Source: Brevibacillus brevis
Lineage (GTDB): Bacteria; Bacillota; Bacilli; Brevibacillales; Brevibacillaceae
NCBI RefSeq assembly: GCF_001039275.2
Contig: NZ_CP030117.1
Location: 6,303,001 to 6,367,000 of the forward strand
Reading direction: 5' to 3'
Length of the DNA: 64,000 bases
Shown: one piece after another, positions 42,370 through 51,258 of the stretch
Position numbering within the stretch: position 1 is the first letter of the stretch
How the letters are laid out: each line of letters starts with the position of its first letter
Notes under the pieces: generated by a model
What the model was told of the DNA's origin: nothing
Seen by the model: only the letters and a program-made list of their open reading frames with translations
Databases searched by the model: none
Translations under genes and position numbers: made by a program

Positions 42370-43845
42370 TTACCCTTTCACTGTGGCAATCGGCGCCACT
42401 TCGGCTACAATCTCAGCCATCCCATGATCCACATGCGACTGAATCACCGGGGTAATATCCTTGTACGCATACGGCGCCTCTTTTTTCAGCTCTTCTTCCC
42501 ATTTCTTCAAAATATCGCTCCGTCCACGCAAGTCCGCCCGCTTCGGGTCAATCGGATTGATCACACGGAAGTTGGCAAGAAACTCGCGAAATCTGTCATC
42601 GTCCACTTTCACAGCATCGCCGCGAGAAAGTGCACGACCAGCTCCATGGCTTGCGCTAAACAAGCTATCCCGATTGCCAAGCCCCGCCAAAATAAAGCTG
42701 TGCGAGCCCATAGAACCGGGGATAAACACAGGTTCACCCGTATACTGAAACGGCGTACCCATCATTTGCTCGGCCGATTTCGCCGTACACGATCCTTTTC
42801 GATGCAAAAATCCGCCCACCTGCTCCAACTGTTCCTCCCACAAATAATTATGAGGCGCATCGTACAGCAGCCTATGTTCAAAATCGCCCAACACATCGGA
42901 AATCGATTTGTACATCATCAGACCGAGCATCAATCGATTGGCAAACGCAAAGTTCGCCGCATTGTACAGGAGACTCCAAAACATTCTCCACTGTGGTTCG
43001 AAACGCTCCGAAAGAGGCAGTGGATACATGCCGTTATCCGGGTGCTTCAAGGAAGTCGGGTACATCTTTTTCAGCATCTCCTTGATCCATGCACCGCTGT
43101 TATAACCAATGGAAACAGAGCCGGTATGAATCATCAGGACGACTTGCCCTTCCTTCAGCCCCCACTGACTGGCGATTGAGCCCTGATGCACTTTTTTGAC
43201 CACCTGAATCTCAAAAAAATGATTCCCTCCGCCAAGTGAGCCGATTTGTGCATCCCGGGAAAGCTCGGCAGGACCGAGAAAATCATCGAGGCCAATCGTC
43301 GATTCTGCGATAAAAGACCCCATTTTATTGACATGGTTCAAATCCAGCTCCTGCTGCTTCTCGTTGTAATAACGCCAAATCCCCTCGCCATTCGCTTCCT
43401 TGTGGCTGTCCAGTATGCCGATCAGGCCTTCCTTGAACATTTTCTCGCGCATCTGCCGCGTCATGGGAATATTACGGCCCCCTTCGAAAAAAACATGGCG
43501 AACATTCCGCTCAATCGCATCCAGATTTGTGCGAATCTGCTCCTCGCGCAAATCCGTAACATACAGACGCATCCCGCAGTTAATATCGTTGCCAATCGCT
43601 TGCGGCAGCACAAACCCACGCGTAAACAGCGTCGTGCCTACAGGAATACCGCTTCCTTTGTGAAAGTCGGGTGTAATGGCTACCTCTAAAACCCCAGCAT
43701 CTTGATCGTCAAAATAATCGGGGGAATGCTTTTGCAGCGTTACAATGGTTTCATTCACCTCTAAAAGTCGATGAAGCTCCTCTACCGCATTGTTTTCTAC
43801 TTTTACTTCCGGATTGATGAAATATTTAATCGGAGTGTTGCTCAA
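42370..43845 (-). CDS. rtcB: RtcB-family RNA ligase homologue
   Basis: A 491-aa protein with the RtcB metal and guanylylation motifs: GNDINCGMRLY (Asp, Cys), GSLGGGNHFFEIQ, IHTGSVSIGY, and HGAGRALSR, which in RtcB carries the His that is guanylylated. RtcB joins 2',3'-cyclic phosphate or 3'-phosphate RNA ends to 5'-hydroxyl ends and repairs cut tRNA or rRNA. TTG 43845 has AAAGGTGG upstream; the longer frame to 43953 has no better site. No archease or RtcA gene is adjacent. A small open frame with a strong ribosome site lies upstream. Confidence 0.88.
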   Translation of the reverse strand: MSNTPIKYFINPEVKVENNAVEELHRLLEVNETIVTLQKHSPDYFDDQDAGVLEVAITPDFHKGSGIPVGTTLFTRGFVLPQAIGNDINCGMRLYVTDLREEQIRTNLDAIERNVRHVFFEGGRNIPMTRQMREKMFKEGLIGILDSHKEANGEGIWRYYNEKQQELDLNHVNKMGSFIAESTIGLDDFLGPAELSRDAQIGSLGGGNHFFEIQVVKKVHQGSIASQWGLKEGQVVLMIHTGSVSIGYNSGAWIKEMLKKMYPTSLKHPDNGMYPLPLSERFEPQWRMFWSLLYNAANFAFANRLMLGLMMYKSISDVLGDFEHRLLYDAPHNYLWEEQLEQVGGFLHRKGSCTAKSAEQMMGTPFQYTGEPVFIPGSMGSHSFILAGLGNRDSLFSASHGAGRALSRGDAVKVDDDRFREFLANFRVINPIDPKRADLRGRSDILKKWEEELKKEAPYAYKDITPVIQSHVDHGMAEIVAEVAPIATVKG

Positions 43846-44231
43846 TTGAAGACCACCTTTATTCGTTTTACAGGAACGTATGTTCTTTATTTTCCAATAG
43901 AAAAAGCCGCTTTCATGCTCATTTCTTCCTTCCTGGATGAAAAAATGCAGCATGGTATCGCAGCCTTTACGCTTGGAGCTATTGGATTATCAAAAGGGCG
44001 TTATCCGCAGTCTATAGGAAACGGAGTTGGCTCACCCTTAAACAACGCAATTGCGTAAAAGGCATACCTATGGAGTTGGATTTTATCGCTACATGGTTTT
44101 GTTTCATGCTTGGTTACGTATGCGAACATGTTGGAATCCTCCTCCTTTCGTTTCTTGCTCACGATCTTATCATTGGATAAATTTTACTGTCAAGCCCCCG
44201 AATTATCGAGGGCCCGTGTGATCTTTCCCTT
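43846..44231. other. Leader/intergenic region of rtcB
   Basis: Besides the small minus-strand frame at 44001-44129 there is a GC-rich hairpin-like patch near 44192-44216 (GCCC...GGGC), which could end transcription from the ankyrin gene. Nothing else is recognised. Confidence 0.5.
44001..44129 (-). CDS. Small open frame upstream of rtcB (42 aa)
   Basis: AAAGGAGGAGG lies 8 bases before ATG 44129, and the frame runs 42 codons (MFAYVTKHETKPCSDKIQLH to the end PFPIDCG). No known motif and no signal peptide. It lies 155 bases upstream of rtcB on the same strand, so it may be a leader peptide or a separate small gene. The ribosome site is the main support. Confidence 0.4.
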   Translation of the reverse strand: MFAYVTKHETKPCSDKIQLHRYAFYAIALFKGEPTPFPIDCG

Positions 44232-45320
44232 TTACATCGAAACTAATTCGCCTTCCATAAACTTGATCAGGTACACCTCCGGCTGCGCGAGGAACTCTGT
44301 AAAACTGCACAAGTCCGCATACTCCTTATGCTCCTCATCATAGCAGCCGATGCTACCTTTTTTCTTCGGATTCCACACAAGGTGCAGATGGGAGTAGTTG
44401 TCGATTTCGGCAGACAAACGCAGCAGCTTTTGCCGACCGATTTTCATTTCAATCGTATCGGTCAATGTAAAAAAGTCGATAAACCCAATGTCATACTCAT
44501 TTTCCGCCAGCTCAAGACGCAGCTCTTCTCCGGTAAGAAAACCAATCAGTTCTTCGGTCAGTTTATATTTTTGCAGCTCGTACTTCCTGTTCTCCACATC
44601 ATGCATCTCGGCAGGTTCCAGCGATTTCAAATACGCAGCCAACTCCGCATCTTTATTGCTGACCGCGATGGTATAAGGCCGCTCGCCACCCCTTTCCGCT
44701 ACCATAACGTCCGCACCGCGTTCAACCAAATACTTGACCATGGCCACATTCCCCAAGCGTGTGGCAACTGTTAATGGAGTCGCTTGATACGGATACACCA
44801 TATTCGGTTTGTTATAATTGATGTCCACCCCATGATCGAGGAAATAAGCCGTGGTCGCAAGGTCATGATCCGACACGGCTTTACGCAATACATCGCCGCC
44901 ATGCAGTCTTATATCCAGTCCCAGCTCTTGAATGAGCGGGATGTTCTTTTTGTTGCCATAGTAAGCCTGCGAATAAGCGCCTGAGCGCACCTGATTGAGC
45001 ATGTCCAGCTTGGCGCCTTGCGCTGCAACATAACGAACAATCTCTTCCTTGCAATAACGTACTGCCATCAAAAAAGCGGGATTATTTTTCACATTCAAAT
45101 TGACACCGTGCTCTACCAGCAGCTTAACAACTTCTAGCTTCTCCGATACAAGTGCCAGATCCAACGGGCTGATCGTCGTATATTTACTAAGCACGAAGCT
45201 CTCTTCTATATCCCAACCTGCTGCAATAGCATCTTGCAAAGCAGGAACATTTCCTTGATAAATATGCATCGCGATCTCTGGCAGCTCTTCGAACGCTCCG
45301 ATATCTTTCAACTTGATCAT
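44232..45320 (-). CDS. Ankyrin-repeat protein
   Basis: A 362-aa cytoplasmic protein. Residues about 20-235 carry roughly six ankyrin repeats, for example ISPLDLALVSEKLEVVKLLV, ATPLTVATRLGNVAMVKYLV and GERPYTIAVSNKDAELAAYL. The C-terminal 130 residues form a separate acidic domain (FFTLTDTIEMKIGRQKLLRL) of unknown kind. Ankyrin repeats bind other proteins; no partner can be named. It is a single gene. Confidence 0.88.
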   Translation of the reverse strand: MIKLKDIGAFEELPEIAMHIYQGNVPALQDAIAAGWDIEESFVLSKYTTISPLDLALVSEKLEVVKLLVEHGVNLNVKNNPAFLMAVRYCKEEIVRYVAAQGAKLDMLNQVRSGAYSQAYYGNKKNIPLIQELGLDIRLHGGDVLRKAVSDHDLATTAYFLDHGVDINYNKPNMVYPYQATPLTVATRLGNVAMVKYLVERGADVMVAERGGERPYTIAVSNKDAELAAYLKSLEPAEMHDVENRKYELQKYKLTEELIGFLTGEELRLELAENEYDIGFIDFFTLTDTIEMKIGRQKLLRLSAEIDNYSHLHLVWNPKKKGSIGCYDEEHKEYADLCSFTEFLAQPEVYLIKFMEGELVSM

Positions 45321-45552
45321 CGATTACCCTCTCCTCGCTTATGTCTTATGAAAAATATAGAAAATTAATTGGCAAAAAACAACAAATTCCTACGTTATTC
45401 TCCTTTTTTTGATTGTAAATACAGATAATTATGTCTATTTTTGCCGAATCCGCTCGATAAAAAGTTTTTTCCCAATAAAAGGAGTAGTTTTACGAGAAGA
45501 GAAATACTTATGCAAATCGTCTTATACATAATTTTTTAAGGAGAGTGGACTG

Positions 45553-48500
45553 ATGAAGAAGATGCGTACTCTCGCTTCTCTTACGCTTGCAGCATCACTC
45601 ATGCTGAGTGGCCTTCCTTACAATGCACTGGCAGCGGCGGAGTTTAGCGAACGGGATTGGGAGAAAGTAAACGAATATACCAACGCGGAAGTAGAGATTG
45701 GCTCCGAAATCTCGAAAATCTCCCCTCTGCTGAACACCAGTTCCAGCAAAAACGTCAGTGTCATTATTGAGCTGCAAAGTGAGCCTTCGATCACAGCTAA
45801 ACACAGTGAAGGTTCAGAATCTTCCGTTAGATCATTACGAGCGAAAGTAGAGGATGAGCAAGCCTCCTTCCTCGATGAAGCAAAAGACAACAAGGTCAAA
45901 CTGAAGGTAAAGCGCAAGTTTGAGCATGTATTCAACGGGATGGAAGTAACGGTGTCAGCCGACGAGTTGGAAGAGCTGGCTGAACTGCCACAGGTGAAGC
46001 GCATTTATCAAAATACGTATTATGAGCTTCCCGAAATTGATGCCGTTAGCGAGAAAGCATCGGCCACCAAATGGGATCAAGCCCCTCTCCAACAAATTGG
46101 CGTTCTCGATATGTGGAAGGATGGTCTGACAGGGAAAGGATTGAAGGTCGGCGTCATCGATACGGGTGTCGATTACAAGCACCCTGATCTCAAGGATGCC
46201 TATAAAGGCGGATATGACTCCTTCGACAATGACAAAGACCCTTATGAAGAAGCGCCAATTCCTGTGGAGGATGACCGCGATGGAAAAGGATATGAAGGCT
46301 CCAGCCATGGAACTCACGTCTCCGGCACCATCGTAGGACGCGCCAAAAACAGGACCTCAGATGTACAGGTAAAAGGGGTTGCCCACGGTGCAGACCTCTA
46401 CGTCTACCGTGTATTGGGCCGAGGCGGCGGTAGCTCCGCTCAGGTCATCGACGGTATCGAAAAAGCGGTGAAAGACGGCATGGACGTCATTAACCTGTCG
46501 CTTGGCGCCGCTATGGAGAAGAACTCTGACTCCCCGGATGCCATCGCTGTGAATAACGCGGTACTGTCTGGTGTGATCACGGTTGTATCGGGCGGGAACT
46601 CCGCCGACGATGAACGCGGCAGACATTATTACACCGCGGGATCACCTTCTGGAGCGAGGCTGCCGATCACAGTTGCAGCGGTAGACTCTCCTACCGTGCA
46701 ATATGACAGCTCAGCAACCTCGTCCTTCGGAGCCAATTACGAATTCCCTGTGATGGCATGGCAGGTCAGAAAGGATAACTTCTCCTCCATCATCGGAACC
46801 AAACCGCTGCCAGTCGTCTATGCCAACCTTGGCTCTCGCAGCGATTTTGAAAAAGCAAATGTAAAAGGCAAAGTCGCTCTCGTTTCTCGTGGTACCCTTG
46901 GCTTCACGGAAAAAATCGAAAACGCCCGAAAAGCTGGTGCTGTCGCTATCGTGGTCTTTAATGGTAACGACGCCGACGGGGATGGCGTAGCTGACCTGGA
47001 TATCGCCGATCGCGAGGGCTATGTCAACACGATCCTGGGTGACCAGATCGAAGCGATTCCTACCTTTGATATGAAGGGTCTGGAAGGCCGGACACTGGCG
47101 AAAGAGTTGCTGGCTGACCCTGAGAAAGCGAAAACATTGACGTTTACGTTCTCCGGAAACTACCCAAGCACAAATGATCCTGGCGACCGCATTGCCGGAT
47201 TTAGCTCACGTGGTCCAATCATGGGTGACGATTACAGCATCAAGCCGAATCTGGCTGCGCCAGGTGTGGCCGTTCTGTCCAGCTATCCATCTTGGAGCAA
47301 GCTGATCCCTGACGCCAAGTACGACAAGGCGTACGCTCGTCTAAACGGTACAAGTATGGCGGCTCCGCACGTTTCCGGTCTCGCCCTGCTGTTGAAACAG
47401 GCACATCCAGATTGGACGCCTGCCGATATCAAGGCAGCACTTGCGAACACCTCAAAACCGCTGTATAGCCCAGACGGCACACTGTACGATGTGTACTCCC
47501 AAGGTGCAGGCCGCGTAAACGGCTACGCTGCATCGAAAACACCTGCTGTTCTGACAACGGTAGAGCAGCTCACCATTTTGGGCGAAGATTTTGAGCCGAA
47601 GACCATTCCGTATTATGCGGACAACGTTTCCTTTGGCTTGCTGAAGGCTGGCAGCAATACTGTCACGAAAACGCTCCAACTGAAAAACCTGTCCAAGAAA
47701 GAAGTTTCTTATGAAGCAGAAGTGATCATGCATCCGTCCGTCACGACAGATCCGTACAAGCCAGGCTCCAAAACGCCAGATGTCGATGACATCGATGTGG
47801 AAATCTCCGACGATTCCATCTCCGCTAAAAAAGGCGATGCGACCACATTTGAGCTCAACCTGTCCGTTGACTCCGATGCAAAAGACGGCGTGTATGAAGG
47901 GGAAGTCTTGCTGAAAGCGAAAGGCAACCCTGACCTGCGCCTGCCGTTTGCTGTACACGTGGGAGACAAGCGTGAGGATACCAACTTCGGTTTCGATAAC
48001 CTGAAGCTGTCCGATACGACAATCACGCCTGATGGCGATGGCGAGGAAGATTCGTTCACACTCGAAGCCGAGCTGCAAGCTAAAGACGTGAACCAGATCT
48101 CTGTTGAAGCATGGGACATGGACGATAAATACGTCGGTACGCTTGCATCCGTGTTCAACAATTACGCGCTGATTGCACCGGGCCCTATCACCTTCTCTAA
48201 TCTCGATGGTACTTACTACGATGGTAGCCAAGTAGCGAAGAAGCTCGATCCAGGCAAATACAAGCTGAAGCTCGTCGGTCGAAGTGTTGACCAAAGCAAG
48301 CCGAAGGGCGAACAGATTGTAAAAGAATACGAGGCTTGGAAATCCTTCATGATTAAAGCATCGAATAAAAACGCGGTCTTGTCCAAGGTAGTTGAGGAAG
48401 CCATAGAGCAATTCGAGATTGAGATTGCGAACACCACAGAGCTGGATCAGCCAGTGCTTGCCCTGCCGGAAGAAAGCGCTGATGTGACTTATCAGGTGAC

Positions 48501-48666
48501 AAAGAGCTCTGATGAGGCGCTTATCGATGACGAGGGGATTCTGAAGGAGCTGCCTGCCGAAGGGGAAGAGACCGTTACGCTGTATGTGACGATTACTTCT
48601 AAGGAAGATGAGTCGGTGACGGAGACTGTGAAGGTGAAAGTGACGTTGGAAGCGGAAGTAGAGTAG
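45553..48666 (+). CDS. Secreted subtilisin-like serine protease, Vpr type (family S8)
   Basis: A 1037-aa exported protease. It has a signal peptide (to about ALA-AA, residue 28), an I9-type pro-domain (VIIELQSEPS to QVKRIYQN, about 70-155), and a catalytic domain with Asp203 (VIDTGVDYKHPD), His252 (SSHGTHVSG) and Ser601 (LNGTSMAAPHVSG). A PA domain of about 120 residues is inserted before Ser (VALVSRGTLGFTEKIENARK). Beta-sandwich C-terminal domains and an acidic tail follow. It cleaves extracellular protein for nutrition or peptide processing. AAGGAGAG precedes the ATG. Confidence 0.95.
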   Translation: MKKMRTLASLTLAASLMLSGLPYNALAAAEFSERDWEKVNEYTNAEVEIGSEISKISPLLNTSSSKNVSVIIELQSEPSITAKHSEGSESSVRSLRAKVEDEQASFLDEAKDNKVKLKVKRKFEHVFNGMEVTVSADELEELAELPQVKRIYQNTYYELPEIDAVSEKASATKWDQAPLQQIGVLDMWKDGLTGKGLKVGVIDTGVDYKHPDLKDAYKGGYDSFDNDKDPYEEAPIPVEDDRDGKGYEGSSHGTHVSGTIVGRAKNRTSDVQVKGVAHGADLYVYRVLGRGGGSSAQVIDGIEKAVKDGMDVINLSLGAAMEKNSDSPDAIAVNNAVLSGVITVVSGGNSADDERGRHYYTAGSPSGARLPITVAAVDSPTVQYDSSATSSFGANYEFPVMAWQVRKDNFSSIIGTKPLPVVYANLGSRSDFEKANVKGKVALVSRGTLGFTEKIENARKAGAVAIVVFNGNDADGDGVADLDIADREGYVNTILGDQIEAIPTFDMKGLEGRTLAKELLADPEKAKTLTFTFSGNYPSTNDPGDRIAGFSSRGPIMGDDYSIKPNLAAPGVAVLSSYPSWSKLIPDAKYDKAYARLNGTSMAAPHVSGLALLLKQAHPDWTPADIKAALANTSKPLYSPDGTLYDVYSQGAGRVNGYAASKTPAVLTTVEQLTILGEDFEPKTIPYYADNVSFGLLKAGSNTVTKTLQLKNLSKKEVSYEAEVIMHPSVTTDPYKPGSKTPDVDDIDVEISDDSISAKKGDATTFELNLSVDSDAKDGVYEGEVLLKAKGNPDLRLPFAVHVGDKREDTNFGFDNLKLSDTTITPDGDGEEDSFTLEAELQAKDVNQISVEAWDMDDKYVGTLASVFNNYALIAPGPITFSNLDGTYYDGSQVAKKLDPGKYKLKLVGRSVDQSKPKGEQIVKEYEAWKSFMIKASNKNAVLSKVVEEAIEQFEIEIANTTELDQPVLALPEESADVTYQVTKSSDEALIDDEGILKELPAEGEETVTLYVTITSKEDESVTETVKVKVTLEAEVE

Positions 48667-48692
48667 TTTGGTATGACGCCTCATAGATAATG

Positions 48693-48730
48693 GAAGGCTC
48701 CGTCATGGTGTGTGGCGGAGCCTTCTTCCT
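48693..48730 (+). terminator. Terminator after the subtilase gene
   Basis: GAAGGCTCCG (48693-48702) pairs with CGGAGCCTTC (48716-48725), followed by a T/C-rich tail. Confidence 0.75.
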
Positions 48731-48760
48731 TCATCTCCCCCACTTCTACTCTGCGAAATC

Positions 48761-48798
48761 AAAAAGAACCTTCAATCCAAAAACGGATCAAAGGTTCC
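48761..48798 (-). terminator. Terminator after mqo
   Basis: Arms 48785-48797 and 48766-48778 pair at 11 of 13 positions, and on the minus strand are followed by TTTTT. It lies about 20 bases past the mqo stop. Confidence 0.8.
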
Positions 48799-48818
48799 AA
48801 AAGATTGCTATTAACTAA

Positions 48819-50318
48819 TTAACTATAAGCCAGTTCTTTTTCAACGAGACCAAGCGCCTCGTCTGTCGAACGTTGAATCTCTTGAAGAAGCTCTTGGTTT
48901 TGCAAGAGTGACACGCCATAAGAAGGAATCATTTCTTTGATTTTCGGTTCCCACTCTGCCATACGTTGCGGGAAGCATTTTTCTAATACCTCAAGCATAA
49001 CCTGAACAGCTGTAGAAGCACCAGGAGATGCGCCGAGCAATGCAGCTACGGAGCCATCAGCGGCACTAACCACTTCTGTACCAAATTGAAGGGTACCTTT
49101 TCCTGCTGGTGTATCCTTGATAACTTGCACGCGTTGACCGGCTACCACGATATCCCACTCTTCGCTTTTCGCATTCGGAATGAACTCCCGTAGTTCTTCC
49201 ATGCGCTTTTCATGCGATAACATAACTTGCTCGATCAAGTATTTGGTCAATGCCATTTCTTTTACGCCTGCCGCCAACATCGTGATGACGTTGTTCGGTT
49301 TTACGGAAGTGATCAAATCCATATTGGAACCTGTTTTTAAGAACTTTGGCGAGAATCCCGCAAAAGGTCCAAACAGCAAGGATTTCTTGTTGTCGATGTA
49401 TCTGGTATCCAGATGCGGTACCGACATTGGAGGAGCGCCGACCTTTGCTTTACCGTACACTTTTGCATGGTGCTGCTCTACCACTTCCTGATTTTTACAA
49501 ACCATGAACAATCCGCTTACCGGGAAACCGCCAATATGTTTGGACTCTGGAATACCGGTTTTTTGGAGCAAGTGCAAGCTTCCGCCGCCACCGCCGATAA
49601 AGACGAATTTGGCAATATGGTCTTCGATGTTACCGGTAGCCATATTGTACACTTTCAATTTCCACATGCCGTCGCTCGTACGTTTGATATCCTCAACAGC
49701 ATGGTTGTAGTTAATCGCGACGTCTTTCGTCTTCAGGTAATCAAACAACATACGTGTCAAAGCACCAAAATTGACATCCGTACCAGAGTCGATTTTGGTT
49801 GCAGCTATTGGTTCATTCGATGCGCGGCCTTCCATGATGAGCGGAATCCATTCCTTCAGTTTTTCAGGGTCATCGGAGTATTCCATCCCTTGAAAGAGAG
49901 GATTGTTTGCCAGCGCCTCAAAACGTTTTTTCAAAAAGCTTACATTCTTTTCGCCTTGTACCATACTCATATGAGGTATCGGCATGATAAAGTCTTGCGG
50001 ATTTTGGATGAGATTGTTTTTTACAAGGTAAGCCCAGAATTGTCTGGACAGATGAAAATGTTCATTGATTTTAATCGCTTTGCTAATATCTATAGATCCG
50101 TCAGCTTTCTCGGATGTATAGTTCAGCTCACAGAGTGCCGCGTGGCCAGTACCCGCATTATTCCATTCGTTAGAGCTTTCTTCGCCTGCTTTTGCGAGTT
50201 TCTCAAAAACTTTGATTTCCAACTCCGGTGCCAATTCTTTCAGTAATGCTCCCAGAGTTGCGCTCATGACCCCTGCACCAATCAAAATAACGTCTGTTTT
50301 TTGCTGTATGGAGCTCAT
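48819..50318 (-). CDS. mqo: Malate:quinone oxidoreductase
   Basis: A 499-aa FAD enzyme at the inner face of the membrane. It oxidises malate to oxaloacetate and passes electrons to menaquinone, a TCA-cycle step without NAD. The FAD motif VILIGAGVMSATLGALLKEL is at residue 10, followed by Mqo-typical AGTGHAALCELNYT, FVFIGGGGGSLHLLQKTGIP and LLGASPGASTAVQVML. Length matches the family. It is a single gene with its own terminator. Confidence 0.96.
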   Translation of the reverse strand: MSSIQQKTDVILIGAGVMSATLGALLKELAPELEIKVFEKLAKAGEESSNEWNNAGTGHAALCELNYTSEKADGSIDISKAIKINEHFHLSRQFWAYLVKNNLIQNPQDFIMPIPHMSMVQGEKNVSFLKKRFEALANNPLFQGMEYSDDPEKLKEWIPLIMEGRASNEPIAATKIDSGTDVNFGALTRMLFDYLKTKDVAINYNHAVEDIKRTSDGMWKLKVYNMATGNIEDHIAKFVFIGGGGGSLHLLQKTGIPESKHIGGFPVSGLFMVCKNQEVVEQHHAKVYGKAKVGAPPMSVPHLDTRYIDNKKSLLFGPFAGFSPKFLKTGSNMDLITSVKPNNVITMLAAGVKEMALTKYLIEQVMLSHEKRMEELREFIPNAKSEEWDIVVAGQRVQVIKDTPAGKGTLQFGTEVVSAADGSVAALLGASPGASTAVQVMLEVLEKCFPQRMAEWEPKIKEMIPSYGVSLLQNQELLQEIQRSTDEALGLVEKELAYS

Positions 50319-50552
50319 ATTACCCTTCCTTATCTACTGTTTTTGTAAAAAAGAAGTAGTAGCTCCTTGCCCCGTTGCAAGACGCTACGAAAACATCTTA
50401 CCTTTCACAACTATAACTATATCATAGAAATTATTTATTGATTCAATTATCTATTATAATTAGAGGATTAATAACTATTTAATGTTGGTAAAAATGTAAG
50501 AATGCTGTCTACAGAGCCTTAACTCAGCTTTTTGCAAGGGTCCCATTTAGAT

Positions 50553-50589
50553 GAAAAAACCTGAGCACAGTAGAGGACCGAGCTCAGGT
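50553..50589 (-). terminator. Terminator after the bacteriocin ABC genes
   Basis: Arms GCTCAGGT (50582-50589) and ACCTGAGC (50559-50566) are exact complements, followed on the minus strand by TTTTTT. It lies 22 bases past the ATPase stop. Confidence 0.9.
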
Positions 50590-50611
50590 GCGTCGATGAA
50601 GCTTATGACAT

Positions 50612-51253
50612 TTACGACAGTTTTATGGTTCTGTCACACGCTTCCGCAACGTATTGATCATGCGTAACGATTATAATTGTTTTGCCATCATCATTGAGTC
50701 CTTTTAGAAGCTTAACAATTTCGTTTCTATTGTCCATATCCAATGAGCCCGTAGGTTCATCAGCAAGGATGAGGTCGCATGGTTTTAATAAAGTTCTCGC
50801 AATCGCTACCCGCTGCTGCTCTCCGCCTGACAAGCCGTATGTTTTTTGCTTAAGCGGTATATTCAAACCCACTTTTTCAAGCGCATCGATTTTTAGCTTT
50901 TGCTTTTCCTTTCGCGAGTTTCTTGAATAGAGTAACGGAATTTCAAGATTATAGTCCACTGTTGCATCGTCAATTAATGCGTAATTTTGGAACAAGTAAC
51001 CGATCTTTGTCCGAAGAAGCCTGTTTGCTTGAGCTGAACCAATCCGAGGACTATTTTTTTCAAACAGTTTGACAGTGCCACCACTCGGTTTTTCTAGCAA
51101 TCCCATGATATTTAAAACAGTTGTCTTTCCGGAGCCGCTTTTCCCAGTAATGGCGAGCATTTCACCCTCATAGACCTTCAAATTCACATGTTCAAGTACC
51201 AAATGGTCTTCATAGCGCTTGCTGACGTCCACCAGCTCACATACCGTTTTCAT
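50612..51253 (-). CDS. ABC transporter ATP-binding protein of the lactococcin 972-type locus
   Basis: A 213-aa MacB/LolD-like ATPase with Walker A GKSGSGKTTV, signature LSGGEQQRVAIAR and Walker B DLILADEPTGSLD. With the seven-helix membrane protein encoded upstream it forms the ABC pair seen beside lactococcin 972-type bacteriocins, where it is thought to give immunity or help export. The start is ATG 51253 or the TTG at 51262 that overlaps the upstream stop; both follow AAAGGAGG. Confidence 0.92.
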   Translation of the reverse strand: MKTVCELVDVSKRYEDHLVLEHVNLKVYEGEMLAITGKSGSGKTTVLNIMGLLEKPSGGTVKLFEKNSPRIGSAQANRLLRTKIGYLFQNYALIDDATVDYNLEIPLLYSRNSRKEKQKLKIDALEKVGLNIPLKQKTYGLSGGEQQRVAIARTLLKPCDLILADEPTGSLDMDNRNEIVKLLKGLNDDGKTIIIVTHDQYVAEACDRTIKLS

Positions 51254-51258
51254 ACTGC

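Noticed and set aside
47452..48684. 410-codon frame antisense to the subtilase gene
   Set aside because: Codon-bias shadow of a well-supported gene; no motif, no ribosome site.
49413..50246. 277-codon frame antisense to mqo
   Set aside because: Shadow of the conserved mqo gene, no support of its own.
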